Assembly (NCBI RefSeq): GCF_001861355.1
Contig: NZ_MASN01000040.1
Span: 84,605-148,604 of the forward strand
Source: Natrialba sp. SSL1
Lineage (GTDB): Archaea; Halobacteriota; Halobacteria; Halobacteriales; Natrialbaceae
Direction of reading: 5' to 3'
Length of the DNA stretch: 64,000 nt
Part shown: positions 35,091 through 43,453 of the stretch, in pieces
How the letters are laid out: each line of letters starts with the position of its first letter
Position numbering within the stretch: position 1 is the first letter of the stretch
Made by a program: the position numbers and the translations under genes
The notes under the pieces: generated by a model
Seen by the model: only the letters and a program-made list of their open reading frames with translations
The model's database searches: none
Told to the model about the DNA's origin: nothing

Positions 35091-37099
35091 TGCCTCCCAC
35101 TCGAAGGGAGGGTAAATGAGAATGTCGACCCCTCGCCGGGTTCGGACTCGACCCAGATGTCCCCGCCGTGGCGCTCGATAATCCGCTCACAGAGCGCAAG
35201 TCCGATTCCCGTACCATCGCCATCGCTGCGACTTTGGCCTCGCTGAAACACCTCAAAGATTTGCTCTTGCTCTTCGGGATTGATCCCGATTCCCTCGTCT
35301 TCGATGGAGACGATCCAATCCGTGCCGTTCCGCTCTGCGGTTACGTGAACCGTCGGCTGGTCGTCGCTGTACTCGATGGCGTTATCCAACAGGTTCTGGA
35401 CCACTTGGCGTAACTGGTCGGGGTCGCCCTGAACACGTGGAAGTGAGTCCGCCTCAATCGTCGCGTCGCTCTCCTCGATTGTTACCTGTAGGTTCTCACG
35501 GACATCGTCAAGAATGCGTTCCAAGTCGACCGGCTCTAATGGGTCGCCCTGTGTTTCGACGCGGGAGTACTGGAGCAACCCATCGATCATCGACCGCATC
35601 CGCTCGGCCCCATCCACGGCGAACTCGAGGAACTCCTCTCCCTCCTCGTCGAGGTCATAGCGGCTATCGATGAGTTGGAGGTACGACGAGACCATCCGCA
35701 GCGGCTCTTGCAGGTCGTGTGAGGCAGCATAAGCGAACTTCTCTAACCGTTTGTTCGATTCTTCGAGATCAGCGACCAGTTGTTCTAATCGTTGCTCCCG
35801 TGCTTTGCGCTCGGTGATATCGGCAACTGCGCCGTGCATCCGAACCGGCTCGCCATAAATATCGTATTCGACCTCTCCACGAGATTCGACCCAGGTGATG
35901 TCACCGGTCGTCCTCTCGATTCGGAACTCGGTCCTGAGTTCGCCTGTCTCCTCGATGGCTCGCTCGAGTTCCTCCCATGTTTCCTTCGCATCATCTTCGT
36001 GGATTGGTTCGTAAAAGGCCTTCATCGGGGCACCTTCTGTTGCTGGATCCATTTCGTACAACTCCAAGAGAGACTCGTCTGCAGTAACGACATCCTTCTG
36101 AATATCCCACGTCCAGATCCCGATCGACGCGGCTTCGGTCGCCACATCCAGTTGTGCCTTCCGATCTCGCAACTGGTTCTCCTTTTCTGTGCGCTCGATC
36201 GCCTCCGCGAGGATGTTGGCGACGCTCTGGACGAAGTTGACGTCCTCCTCGGTGAACTCTTGTTGGTCGGTATCGTGCGTCCCCAGAATCCCCCACGGTT
36301 CGTCGAACGGCCCAATAATGGTGCTGATGCCGCTGTGGACATCGTGACTTGTCAGCAATTCCGGCCCGCTGAACCGTGTCTCCGTCTCGAGATCTTCGAC
36401 GATGATCGGGTGATTATTCGCCAGCGTATACGCTGCCTGTGAGTCCGCTTCAACAGACGAGACTGTTGCCTCTCCAGCGATCCCCTCCTTCCATCCGACA
36501 CCCTGGCGGAGTAGTAGTTCCTCGTTCTCGGGGTCGAGGTCGAGCACTTTGCAGTAGTCGTTGTCGAGTGCATCCGCGACCTTGCGGGCTGCCTCGTACA
36601 TGAGATCGTTGAGGTCGTCGGCCTCGAGTGCGAACTGGCCGAGGTGGGCCACAGCCTCTTGCTGCTTGGCTCGGCGTTTGAGTTGCTGCGTTTGCGTCTT
36701 GGCCCGTCCGTCGTAGATACCGACACCAAGCCCTCCGACGCTACCCAGCGCCGTGAGAATCGGAATTCCGGTCAGTGGTTCGGAAATACCGCCTTCGGGC
36801 TGGAGATGAAACAAGATGAGGAGACCTGCCATTGCCCCGAACCCGGCGAGACACCATCCAGTGATGTCAGTGTGGAACTCGGCACTGATATCGCTCCGTG
36901 AGAGCGAGTACGCGCCGTAGATGAGGAGGAACCCAGGAACGACGATTAACAGCGTTATGAGAAGGATGCTACTGGTCGGCTCACCAATATTGAACATGAT
37001 AACTGCCCGGAAAACGGCAAGTACGACATAGAGCGCCCCAAGAGCGCCAATAATACGTCTCCCGCCGATCGTAGACACGAGGCGGTGCCAGTATGCCAT
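35087..37099 (-). CDS. Membrane sensor histidine kinase with GAF and PAS domains
   Basis: A 670-residue kinase. Four TM helices (about 15-130) are followed by a GAF domain (about 147-305; YCKVLDLDPENEELLLRQGV and FSGPELLTSHDVHSGIST), a PAS domain with PAC (about 315-432; ASIGIWTWDI, WVESRGEVEYDIYGEPV), a HisKA dimerisation domain with the phospho-His461 in AYAASHDLQEPLRMV, and a HATPase domain (about 540-668) with N-box VVQNLLDNAIEYS, G1 EDEGIGI and G2 GTGIGLAL. The family is common in haloarchaea with diverse inputs. It phosphorylates the overlapping receiver protein, as inferred from the 4-base overlap. Confidence 0.95.
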   Translation of the reverse strand: MAYWHRLVSTIGGRRIIGALGALYVVLAVFRAVIMFNIGEPTSSILLITLLIVVPGFLLIYGAYSLSRSDISAEFHTDITGWCLAGFGAMAGLLILFHLQPEGGISEPLTGIPILTALGSVGGLGVGIYDGRAKTQTQQLKRRAKQQEAVAHLGQFALEADDLNDLMYEAARKVADALDNDYCKVLDLDPENEELLLRQGVGWKEGIAGEATVSSVEADSQAAYTLANNHPIIVEDLETETRFSGPELLTSHDVHSGISTIIGPFDEPWGILGTHDTDQQEFTEEDVNFVQSVANILAEAIERTEKENQLRDRKAQLDVATEAASIGIWTWDIQKDVVTADESLLELYEMDPATEGAPMKAFYEPIHEDDAKETWEELERAIEETGELRTEFRIERTTGDITWVESRGEVEYDIYGEPVRMHGAVADITERKAREQRLEQLVADLEESNKRLEKFAYAASHDLQEPLRMVSSYLQLIDSRYDLDEEGEEFLEFAVDGAERMRSMIDGLLQYSRVETQGDPLEPVDLERILDDVRENLQVTIEESDATIEADSLPRVQGDPDQLRQVVQNLLDNAIEYSDDQPTVHVTAERNGTDWIVSIEDEGIGINPEEQEQIFEVFQRGQSRSDGDGTGIGLALCERIIERHGGDIWVESEPGEGSTFSFTLPSSGRQ

Positions 37100-37327
37100 T
37101 GGTGCAACTGCGGGTAGAGGCCGTATAGAAGTGTTGGACCGGTTCTACTCCCGCGTCTTCCGAAGTTGCCATCTCCAGCGGACTAGAAAACACCAATAAG
37201 GAACGATGTTAGGAGTACCCGTCTGTGATTTGACCACGCCCAGACGTACTCATCGCTGCGCGCGGCTGGTCATGTCCCAATCCCAGAACGTGCGCTTCCT
37301 TCTTCGTCACGTCGTTCCTCAGAAGAG

Positions 37328-37402
37328 TGCTCCGTCTGGGATTTGAACCCAGGTCATCGGCTCGAAAGGCCGAAATGATTGGCCGGACTACACCAACGGA
37401 GC
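37328..37402 (-). tRNA. tRNA-Glu (UUC anticodon)
   Basis: Minus-strand sequence folds as a tRNA of 75 bases with discriminator A. The acceptor stem is GCTCCGT paired with ACGGAGC; the anticodon stem is TCGGC/GCCGA with loop CTTTCGA, giving anticodon UUC (Glu). The T arm contains GGGTTCAAATCCC. No CCA is encoded and no intron is needed. Confidence 0.95.
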
Positions 37403-37616
37403 GTGTCTCGTACGCACTCTCTGCTTGCCGAGGGTTAATAAAAAACGTTCCGTTCCGCGTCCGTCGTGGCACGTACTGACGTACACGGCGAGTGAGCCCC
37501 ATCTCGAAACGCAGACACACCCATTTCTGCCACCAGGGCCGTTCAAACCGCTGAATCAGCATCGTCCCCTCGTCCAACCGACCCTCTCCCCCGTTAGCGA
37601 TTCACTCTCAATCGGC

Positions 37617-39203
37617 TCACTCCGCCCTCTGATCGAGCGTCCCGTACTCGAGTTCGAGTACTCCCTCGATCGTCGGTGTCACGGCCGTTGCGTCGATAGC
37701 ATCGACCGAACTGAGATCGACATTGTGCGCGGCCGGGCCACCGAGGGCGTAGCAGCCGTAGGCCGATTCGTCAACGCGGCCGTGAGAGCCGCTGACTTTC
37801 GTGGGGTCGAGCGAGACCATCCCGTCCTCGCCGAAGAACAGCTCGCAGGGGTCGAAGCCGGGCTTGTCGTGGATGTCCATGTCGGTCGCGTACGGCGGCG
37901 CGTTGTCGTGGTCCGTCCACCAGTAGTACTGGAACCAGGCGTCCGGCTCAGCGACGAGGATGAAATCGCCCGCGTTCGGGTGGTCGATCCCCCACTCGGC
38001 CTTCTCGGCGTCGTCGATGACGGTGGCGACGCCGTCGAGATCGGCGAGCAACTCGCGGGCCGTCTCGAGTGCATCCGCGCTCGCGGTCGCATCTGTTTCC
38101 GCGTCCGTGTCTGTACCCGCATTCGCGTCCGAGCCCGCGCCCGAGCCAGCGTCTGCGTCCACATAGACGTGTGCAAGCTGATGATCCACCATCGCGAACG
38201 CGGCGGAGTTCGGAATGTCGGCGTCACCCTCCGCATCGGTCTCGAGGAGCCCCGCCTCGTGAAGCGCCCGATTCGGGAACACGGGCTGCTCCACGTCGTG
38301 GAACCCGTACTCGCTGATGAGGTTGATAGCGGTCTCATCCCAGCGGTCGGTCCCCGAGAGGAAGTCGAGAAAGCCCCCGAGCATCTCGTCGACCGTCTCG
38401 AGTTCCGCGTCGAACGCGTCGGAACTCGGGCCGTCGCTCTGACCGACGTAGTCCAGATGGGGAACGTACACCCAGAGCAGGTCGGGGTCGAAGCGCTCGA
38501 CCGCCTCGCGCGCCGCGGAAAGGATCCATTTGCTTCCCTCCTCGTTCGCGCCTGGCCCCCAGTAGTTGTGCAGCGGGAAGTGTGCGTACGCTTCCTGGAG
38601 GTCATCGTAGAACCCGTCGGGATTCGTCCAGCAGTTCATCTCGATCAGGTTGTTGTCCTCGTCTTCGATGGGCGAGGGCGTCACCGCGACATCGGCGGTC
38701 GTCCCGATCAGGTGCTGGAAAAACAGCACGCCGGTCGTCAGCCCAGCCTCGCTCGCAGTTTCCCAGATCCGGTCGCGATCGGCGCGGTCGCGCTCCCAGA
38801 ACTCGGCGGCCCGGCGCTCGCGGTCGAACTCACCGCTCGAGACGTCGCCGTGCTCGCTCGGCCCGGTCCCGGTCGCGAGAGTGGTCTGCGCTGGCACCGT
38901 CAGTGCGGGAAATGGCGGTCGAAGGTCCGTCACCCGCTCGTCCGGAAAGAACGAGTGCAGCGTCGGGGTCCGCTCGGCGTCGATGTGCTGGGGCTGGAGC
39001 CCGACGACGTCGAGGACGATGAGTCGACCCGTGGAGTCGACCGTTTCGGAGTCGAACTCGAGTGCATCCTGCTCGACGGTCCCGCCGTCGGTTTCGATGG
39101 GAGTGGATTGGGTACCTGTCTCGCCGTTCGTCTCGGCGTCTGTTTCGTCATCGGTGCGTTCAGTCGTATCAGGAACAGTGTCGTCAGTAGTGTCGTCAGT
39201 CAT
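37617..39203 (-). CDS. Alkaline-phosphatase-superfamily phosphodiesterase (EboF-like)
   Basis: A 528-residue enzyme of the type I phosphodiesterase/nucleotide pyrophosphatase family. After a 50-residue acidic tail the core begins RLIVLDVVGLQPQHI (first metal Asp), the nucleophile Thr lies in PPFPALTVPAQTTLATG, and metal ligands follow in YVPHLDYVGQSDGP, ISEYGFHDVE and SGSHGRVDES. It has a low-complexity Asp/Thr/Ala insert (about 362-385). The start overlaps the stop of inositol-phosphate synthase by 4 bases, so they form an operon. In ebo clusters a homologous phosphodiesterase (EboF) accompanies EboB/C/E, all of which lie on the other side here. Confidence 0.88.
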   Translation of the reverse strand: MTDDTTDDTVPDTTERTDDETDAETNGETGTQSTPIETDGGTVEQDALEFDSETVDSTGRLIVLDVVGLQPQHIDAERTPTLHSFFPDERVTDLRPPFPALTVPAQTTLATGTGPSEHGDVSSGEFDRERRAAEFWERDRADRDRIWETASEAGLTTGVLFFQHLIGTTADVAVTPSPIEDEDNNLIEMNCWTNPDGFYDDLQEAYAHFPLHNYWGPGANEEGSKWILSAAREAVERFDPDLLWVYVPHLDYVGQSDGPSSDAFDAELETVDEMLGGFLDFLSGTDRWDETAINLISEYGFHDVEQPVFPNRALHEAGLLETDAEGDADIPNSAAFAMVDHQLAHVYVDADAGSGAGSDANAGTDTDAETDATASADALETARELLADLDGVATVIDDAEKAEWGIDHPNAGDFILVAEPDAWFQYYWWTDHDNAPPYATDMDIHDKPGFDPCELFFGEDGMVSLDPTKVSGSHGRVDESAYGCYALGGPAAHNVDLSSVDAIDATAVTPTIEGVLELEYGTLDQRAE

Positions 39204-40447
39204 GCGTCGGTCTCACCGTGGCGGCTCGCGTAGTCGTACAGCCAGTGCAACTGCTTCGAGAAATCGTGCTCGTCAACCCCGAGCGGGGCCTTGAAGAACG
39301 AGGCGAGCTGGGGCTGGAGACCACCGTCGCCGTACTCGTCGGCGTGTGCGATCAGCCGAACCAGATCGAGCACGAGCGGCGCGGCCAGTGCCGAGTCCGA
39401 CCCCTCCCAGGTGAACTGCATCGTCATCTCGGTGTTCAGGAAGCCCTCGAAGTGGATGTAGTCCCAGGCCGTCTTCCAGTCCGCGAGTGACGGCGTGTAG
39501 TCGATTCGCACGCGATTGTGGCCAATGTCTGGGAGGATGGACTCGAGTACGTCGCCCTTGCTCGCGAGTTTGCCGGCTGCGTTTTGCTCGTCCTCGAGTA
39601 CGAGGCCGTCCTTGTTGCCGAGGATGTTGTGGCCCTCCCAGGAGAGAACGTTCAGGTTCCGGCCGGCAAACATGGGGGCGAGCGCGGACTTGACGAGCGT
39701 TTCGCCGGTTTTGGCGTCCCGGCCGACGTGGGGGACGTCGCGGTCGGCAGCGAGTTCCTGTACCCCGCCGAGTGCGTTGCCCGTGCTCGGCGTGAAGTTG
39801 ACGAACGGATGGCCGGCGTCGATGGCGGCGTAGGCGTAGAGAACGCTTGCGGGCAGATCGCGGTCGTCATCGTCGAGTGCGTCCTCCAGTGCGTCACGGG
39901 TGTCGTACCGGTCGGCTGTGGGGAGCTCCGGCTCTGTGGAGGCGACGTTGACGACGACGAGTCGGTCGAGGTCGTGTGCGGTCCGGAACGACTCGTAGTC
40001 GTCGCGGATCTGGTCGAGAACGGTCCGCAGCGAGAGCGATTCGTCGAGCTGTTCGCTCTCGTCGGTCACCGCAGCCCCGCAGTTGATCGCCGTCCCAACT
40101 TCGATTCGCTCGTCGACGGCGGCGAGGTCGTCACGGACGCCCGCAAGGGTTTCTTCATCGGGAACACCGTTTCGCTCGCACTGGCGCTCTGCCTGCTCGA
40201 CGAGCGAGGTCGGATCGATGTCGTGGCCACCGAAGACGAACTCCTCGACGGGTGGCAACTCGAGTGCTGAGACTGGCTCGCGCTCGGTGACCATGCCGGT
40301 CGTATCTGTGTGGCCGGCGGCGATGGCCCGTGCGCCGACGATGGCCATCGTCGCGACGTTTCCACGCGCGCCGACGAGCCAGACGCCGGTCCGATCTCCG
40401 GTGAGCGAGTGTTTCGAGTCGGCTGCGCGAGGTGAGTCAGCACTCAT
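39200..40447 (-). CDS. ino1: Inositol-3-phosphate synthase family protein
   Basis: A 415-residue NAD-dependent cyclase that would convert glucose-6-phosphate to inositol phosphate. The Rossmann start is GVWLVGARGNVATMAIVGA (21-39). Other landmarks are VVVNVASTEPE, FVNFTPSTGNALGGVQELA, the Lys-rich catalytic region VGRDAKTGETLVKSALAP, SWEGHNILGNKDG, and the closing IHFEGFLNTEMTMQFTWEGSDSALAAPLVLDLV. Length matches archaeal members. Its stop overlaps the phosphodiesterase start, and it is divergent from the TatD-like gene. It appears to take the place of EboD, the sugar-phosphate cyclase of bacterial ebo clusters. Confidence 0.92.
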   Translation of the reverse strand: MSADSPRAADSKHSLTGDRTGVWLVGARGNVATMAIVGARAIAAGHTDTTGMVTEREPVSALELPPVEEFVFGGHDIDPTSLVEQAERQCERNGVPDEETLAGVRDDLAAVDERIEVGTAINCGAAVTDESEQLDESLSLRTVLDQIRDDYESFRTAHDLDRLVVVNVASTEPELPTADRYDTRDALEDALDDDDRDLPASVLYAYAAIDAGHPFVNFTPSTGNALGGVQELAADRDVPHVGRDAKTGETLVKSALAPMFAGRNLNVLSWEGHNILGNKDGLVLEDEQNAAGKLASKGDVLESILPDIGHNRVRIDYTPSLADWKTAWDYIHFEGFLNTEMTMQFTWEGSDSALAAPLVLDLVRLIAHADEYGDGGLQPQLASFFKAPLGVDEHDFSKQLHWLYDYASRHGETDA

Positions 40448-40746
40448 CGGCCATCACGAGCGCAGTGGGTAGGTTGGTGGAGGCCGTCGGCGCTCGGGGC
40501 GCTCGGCCTCGACTGTCGCGCGATCGCGCCGGGGGTCGTCGACAGCGGCTGCGCGTGTTCACTCATCCGGAAGCCATCGGTCCGGGACGGCTTTTGTTAT
40601 GCCCGCCGTAGCACGCGTAACACGGTTTTGGCCGAGACTAACGCGACATTCCCCGCGAGCCAGGCGACCGTCGTTCAGGCACAATATGAGATTAGCTGCG
40701 TGAACGACCGGCATTCCAAAAGCGGGCGATTGCCGTACTCCGGGAC

Positions 40747-41547
40747 ATGCGCATTATCGACCCCCACATGCACATGGTGTCGCGCGCGGCCGACGACTAC
40801 AGGCGGGCGCGACGCGCGGGCATCGAGTGCTGTATCGAGCCGGCCTTCTGGAGCGGGCAGGACAAACAGCACGCGGGCGCGTTCTTCGATTATTTCGAGC
40901 AGATCATCGAACACGAGACCGACCGCGCAGAGCGGACGGCCAACATGGACCACTACGTGACGATCGGCCTCGAGCCCAAGGAGGCGAACTACCGGGAGAT
41001 GGCCGAGGAAGTTCTCGAGCGCATTCCGGAGTATCTCGACCGCGATCCGGTCGTCGGCGTCGGCGAAATCGGTTTCGACCAGGTCACCGACGACGAAGAG
41101 TGGGCGTTCCGCGAGCAACTCGAGATCGCCGAGGATCGCGAACTGCCCGTCATCGTCCACACCCCCCACACCGACAAGCCGGCCGGCACCGAGCGCATCG
41201 TCAAGATCATCGAGGAGATGGGCGTCACTCAGGACCGAATCATCATCGACCACAACACCGAGAACACGATCGATATCGCTGCACAGACCGACTGCTGGAT
41301 CGGCTTCACCCTCTACCCCGGCAAGATCGAGGCCGACGCCGCAATCGACCTGTTAGAGGAGTACGGCACCGACAACATGATCTTCAACAGCGCCGCCGAC
41401 TGGGACCCCTCGGACCCGCTCGCCGTCCCCAAGGCGCGCGACAAAATGCTAGACCGCGGCTGGGACCGCGAAGAGGTCCGAAAGGTCGTCTTCGAGAACC
41501 CCTACGAGTTCTTCGACCAATCGCCGAACTTCGACTACGAGGCCTGA
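40747..41547 (+). CDS. TatD-like metal-dependent hydrolase (EboB-like)
   Basis: A 266-residue TIM-barrel amidohydrolase. Metal ligands are visible: HMHM near residue 7, Glu in VVGVGEIGFDQ (about 114), His in PVIVHTPHTDK (about 138), His in IIIDHNTENTID (about 165) and Asp in FNSAADWDPSD (about 220). The set equals that of TatD DNases and related phosphoesterases. The gene leads a tight three-gene unit with the TIM-barrel isomerase (3-base gap) and UbiA prenyltransferase (no gap), which is the combination EboB-EboE-EboC. The substrate is unknown. Confidence 0.88.
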   Translation: MRIIDPHMHMVSRAADDYRRARRAGIECCIEPAFWSGQDKQHAGAFFDYFEQIIEHETDRAERTANMDHYVTIGLEPKEANYREMAEEVLERIPEYLDRDPVVGVGEIGFDQVTDDEEWAFREQLEIAEDRELPVIVHTPHTDKPAGTERIVKIIEEMGVTQDRIIIDHNTENTIDIAAQTDCWIGFTLYPGKIEADAAIDLLEEYGTDNMIFNSAADWDPSDPLAVPKARDKMLDRGWDREEVRKVVFENPYEFFDQSPNFDYEA

Positions 41548-41550
41548 GCT

Positions 41551-42381
41551 ATGCAGTTTGGCTTCTCTACGAACGCCTTCCGCGAGTACGAACTCACCGA
41601 CGCGATCGAGGAACTCGCCGACGCGGGCTACGACGGCGTCGAACTCCTGCTCGACGAGCCCCACCTCTACCCGCCGACCGCCACTGAGGACGAGATTCGG
41701 GACATCCGTAACGCACTTGAGTCCAACGACATCGCGATCAGCAACGGGAACGCGTTCATGTTGACTGCGATCGAGGACTTCCACCATCCCTCGTTCATCG
41801 AACCCGACGCGGACTACCGCCGCGAGCGAGTCGACTATACGCTCGCCGCACTCGAGACCGCCGCCGACCTGGACATCCCCCACATCTCGATCGAGCCTGG
41901 CGGCCCGATCCCAGAGGAGAAGTCCCGCGAGTGGGCGATGGACACCTTCATCGATGGACTTGAGGAGGTCGCCACCCGCGCCGAGGATGTCGGCGTCGAC
42001 GTGCTCGTTGAGCCCGAACCGGACCTGCTGATCGAGACCTCAGAGGAGTTCCTCGACCTGCTCGAGCGCGTCGACTCGGACCGGATCAGGTGTAACTTCG
42101 ACGCGGGCCACTTCTACTGCGTCGACGAGGATCCTGCCGCGCTGGTCGCGGACCTCCACGAGTATACGCCACACTACCATCTGGAGGACATTCCAGAAGA
42201 TCGGACGCACGAACACACCCAGCTCGGCGACGGCGCGATGGACATCGACGGTTTCCTCGGCGAACTCGACGAGCGCGGCTACGACGGCTTCGTCACGATC
42301 GAACTCTACCCATACGAAGAGACTGCGGTCGAAACGGCCCGCGACGCGATGGCGTATCTCGAGGAACACGGGTGGGCGTAG
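41551..42381 (+). CDS. Sugar-phosphate isomerase/epimerase-like TIM barrel (EboE-like)
   Basis: A 276-residue xylose-isomerase-like TIM barrel. It begins MQFGFSTNAFREYELTDAIE; metal-site residues lie in DVLVEPEPDLLIETSEEF (Glu), IRCNFDAGHFYC (Asp, His), HYHLEDIPEDR and GFVTIELYPYEE. Members isomerise or epimerise sugars, dehydrate inosose, or cleave abasic sites. The preceding gene ends 3 bases before and the following starts directly at its stop. A second protein of the same family is encoded at 46384 (FSTNAY, LLGDEPHAYFP in common), so substrates probably differ. Confidence 0.88.
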   Translation: MQFGFSTNAFREYELTDAIEELADAGYDGVELLLDEPHLYPPTATEDEIRDIRNALESNDIAISNGNAFMLTAIEDFHHPSFIEPDADYRRERVDYTLAALETAADLDIPHISIEPGGPIPEEKSREWAMDTFIDGLEEVATRAEDVGVDVLVEPEPDLLIETSEEFLDLLERVDSDRIRCNFDAGHFYCVDEDPAALVADLHEYTPHYHLEDIPEDRTHEHTQLGDGAMDIDGFLGELDERGYDGFVTIELYPYEETAVETARDAMAYLEEHGWA

Positions 42382-43392
42382 GTGGTCGGCGGGGGCGTCG
42401 ACGGCAGCAGCGACAGCGGTGCAGGCGGTGAGCGCTCCGAGTCCGTCACTTCGACTTCCTCTGACGCCGGCACAATCGCCACACACCGCGAGACTCTCGC
42501 CGCCGTCGCCGAACTCGTCCGCGTCCCGAACCTCTTCACCGCGCCGCCCGACGTGCTTCTCGGCGCGGCGCTCGTCTCGGTTGCCGGCGCGGAACTCTCA
42601 CTTCCGGCCGTCGGTGGGCTCGCCGTCGCTTCGGTTCTGCTCTACGCCGCCGGGACGACGCTCAACGACGCGTTCGACGCCCCGATCGACGCCCGCGAAC
42701 GACCCGACCGACCGATTCCCTCGGGACATATCTCACGACGCGGCGCGTTCGGATTCGGGGCTGGACTGTTGCTCGCCGCCGTCGCCGTCGCGTTCGCCGC
42801 GGCCGGCGTTCCTGGGGCCACCGTCGCCGCGCTGCTCGCCGGCGCAATCGTCGCCTACGACGGCCCGCTCAAGGACACCGGCGTCGGCTTCCTCGCGATG
42901 GGCGCGACCCGCGGCCTGAACGTCGTCCTCGGCACGACCGCCGCGGCGGCCGGTTTCGTCCTTTCCGACTTCGGACCGGCGCTGCTCGCCGTCCCCGCTA
43001 TCGTGGTCGTCTACATCGCCGCCGTCACCTTCATGGCCGCCCGCGAAACCCAGGGCCAGAATCGCCCTGCAATCGCCGTCGCCGCCGCGGGCGCGCTCGC
43101 CGCACTCCCCGTGCTCGGCTGGGTGGTCGTAAGCGTGGGAACGGGGGTACTCGAGTCCGCCCTCGCGCTCGGCTTCGCCGTGCTCTTTTGCTGGTGGGTG
43201 GGCAGGCCGCTTTGGGCGGCGTACGCGGATCCGGTTCCAGAAGCGGTGGGGCCTGCGGTGGGTGCCTGCGTGCTCGGACTCGTCCTGCTCGACGCGGCCT
43301 TCGCAGCGGTGGCTGGAATCTGGTGGGGGCTCGCGGTGGCCGTGTTTCTCGTGCCGGCGGTAGGGCTGTCGCGGGTGTTCGACGTGACATAG
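42382..43392 (+). CDS. UbiA-family prenyltransferase (EboC-like)
   Basis: A 336-residue membrane protein starting at a GTG directly after the TAG of the upstream gene. A Gly/Ser-rich 40-residue N-terminus precedes about nine TM helices. The first Asp-rich motif is TLNDAFDAPIDARERPDRPI, typical of UbiA/EboC; the second DxxxD site is reduced to GPLKDTGVGFLAMGATRG, as in many EboC and UbiA-like proteins. Predicted role is prenylation of a polar acceptor made by the clustered enzymes. Its position after the EboB- and EboE-like genes is the main support for the EboC assignment. Confidence 0.88.
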   Translation: MVGGGVDGSSDSGAGGERSESVTSTSSDAGTIATHRETLAAVAELVRVPNLFTAPPDVLLGAALVSVAGAELSLPAVGGLAVASVLLYAAGTTLNDAFDAPIDARERPDRPIPSGHISRRGAFGFGAGLLLAAVAVAFAAAGVPGATVAALLAGAIVAYDGPLKDTGVGFLAMGATRGLNVVLGTTAAAAGFVLSDFGPALLAVPAIVVVYIAAVTFMAARETQGQNRPAIAVAAAGALAALPVLGWVVVSVGTGVLESALALGFAVLFCWWVGRPLWAAYADPVPEAVGPAVGACVLGLVLLDAAFAAVAGIWWGLAVAVFLVPAVGLSRVFDVT

Positions 43393-43453
43393 TCCTCGAG
43401 ATTGGAGGGGGAGACTCAGCGTGGAGAAAGAGCGGGTTTGAGAGGCCTGATCG

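Noticed and set aside
37328..37402. Integrated element at tRNA-Glu
   Set aside because: No integrase gene and no repeated 3' end of the tRNA were found on either side.
37425..39233. 602-codon plus-strand open frame opposite the phosphodiesterase
   Set aside because: Composition artefact; it also overlaps the 3' end of the tRNA-Glu region and lacks protein-like features.
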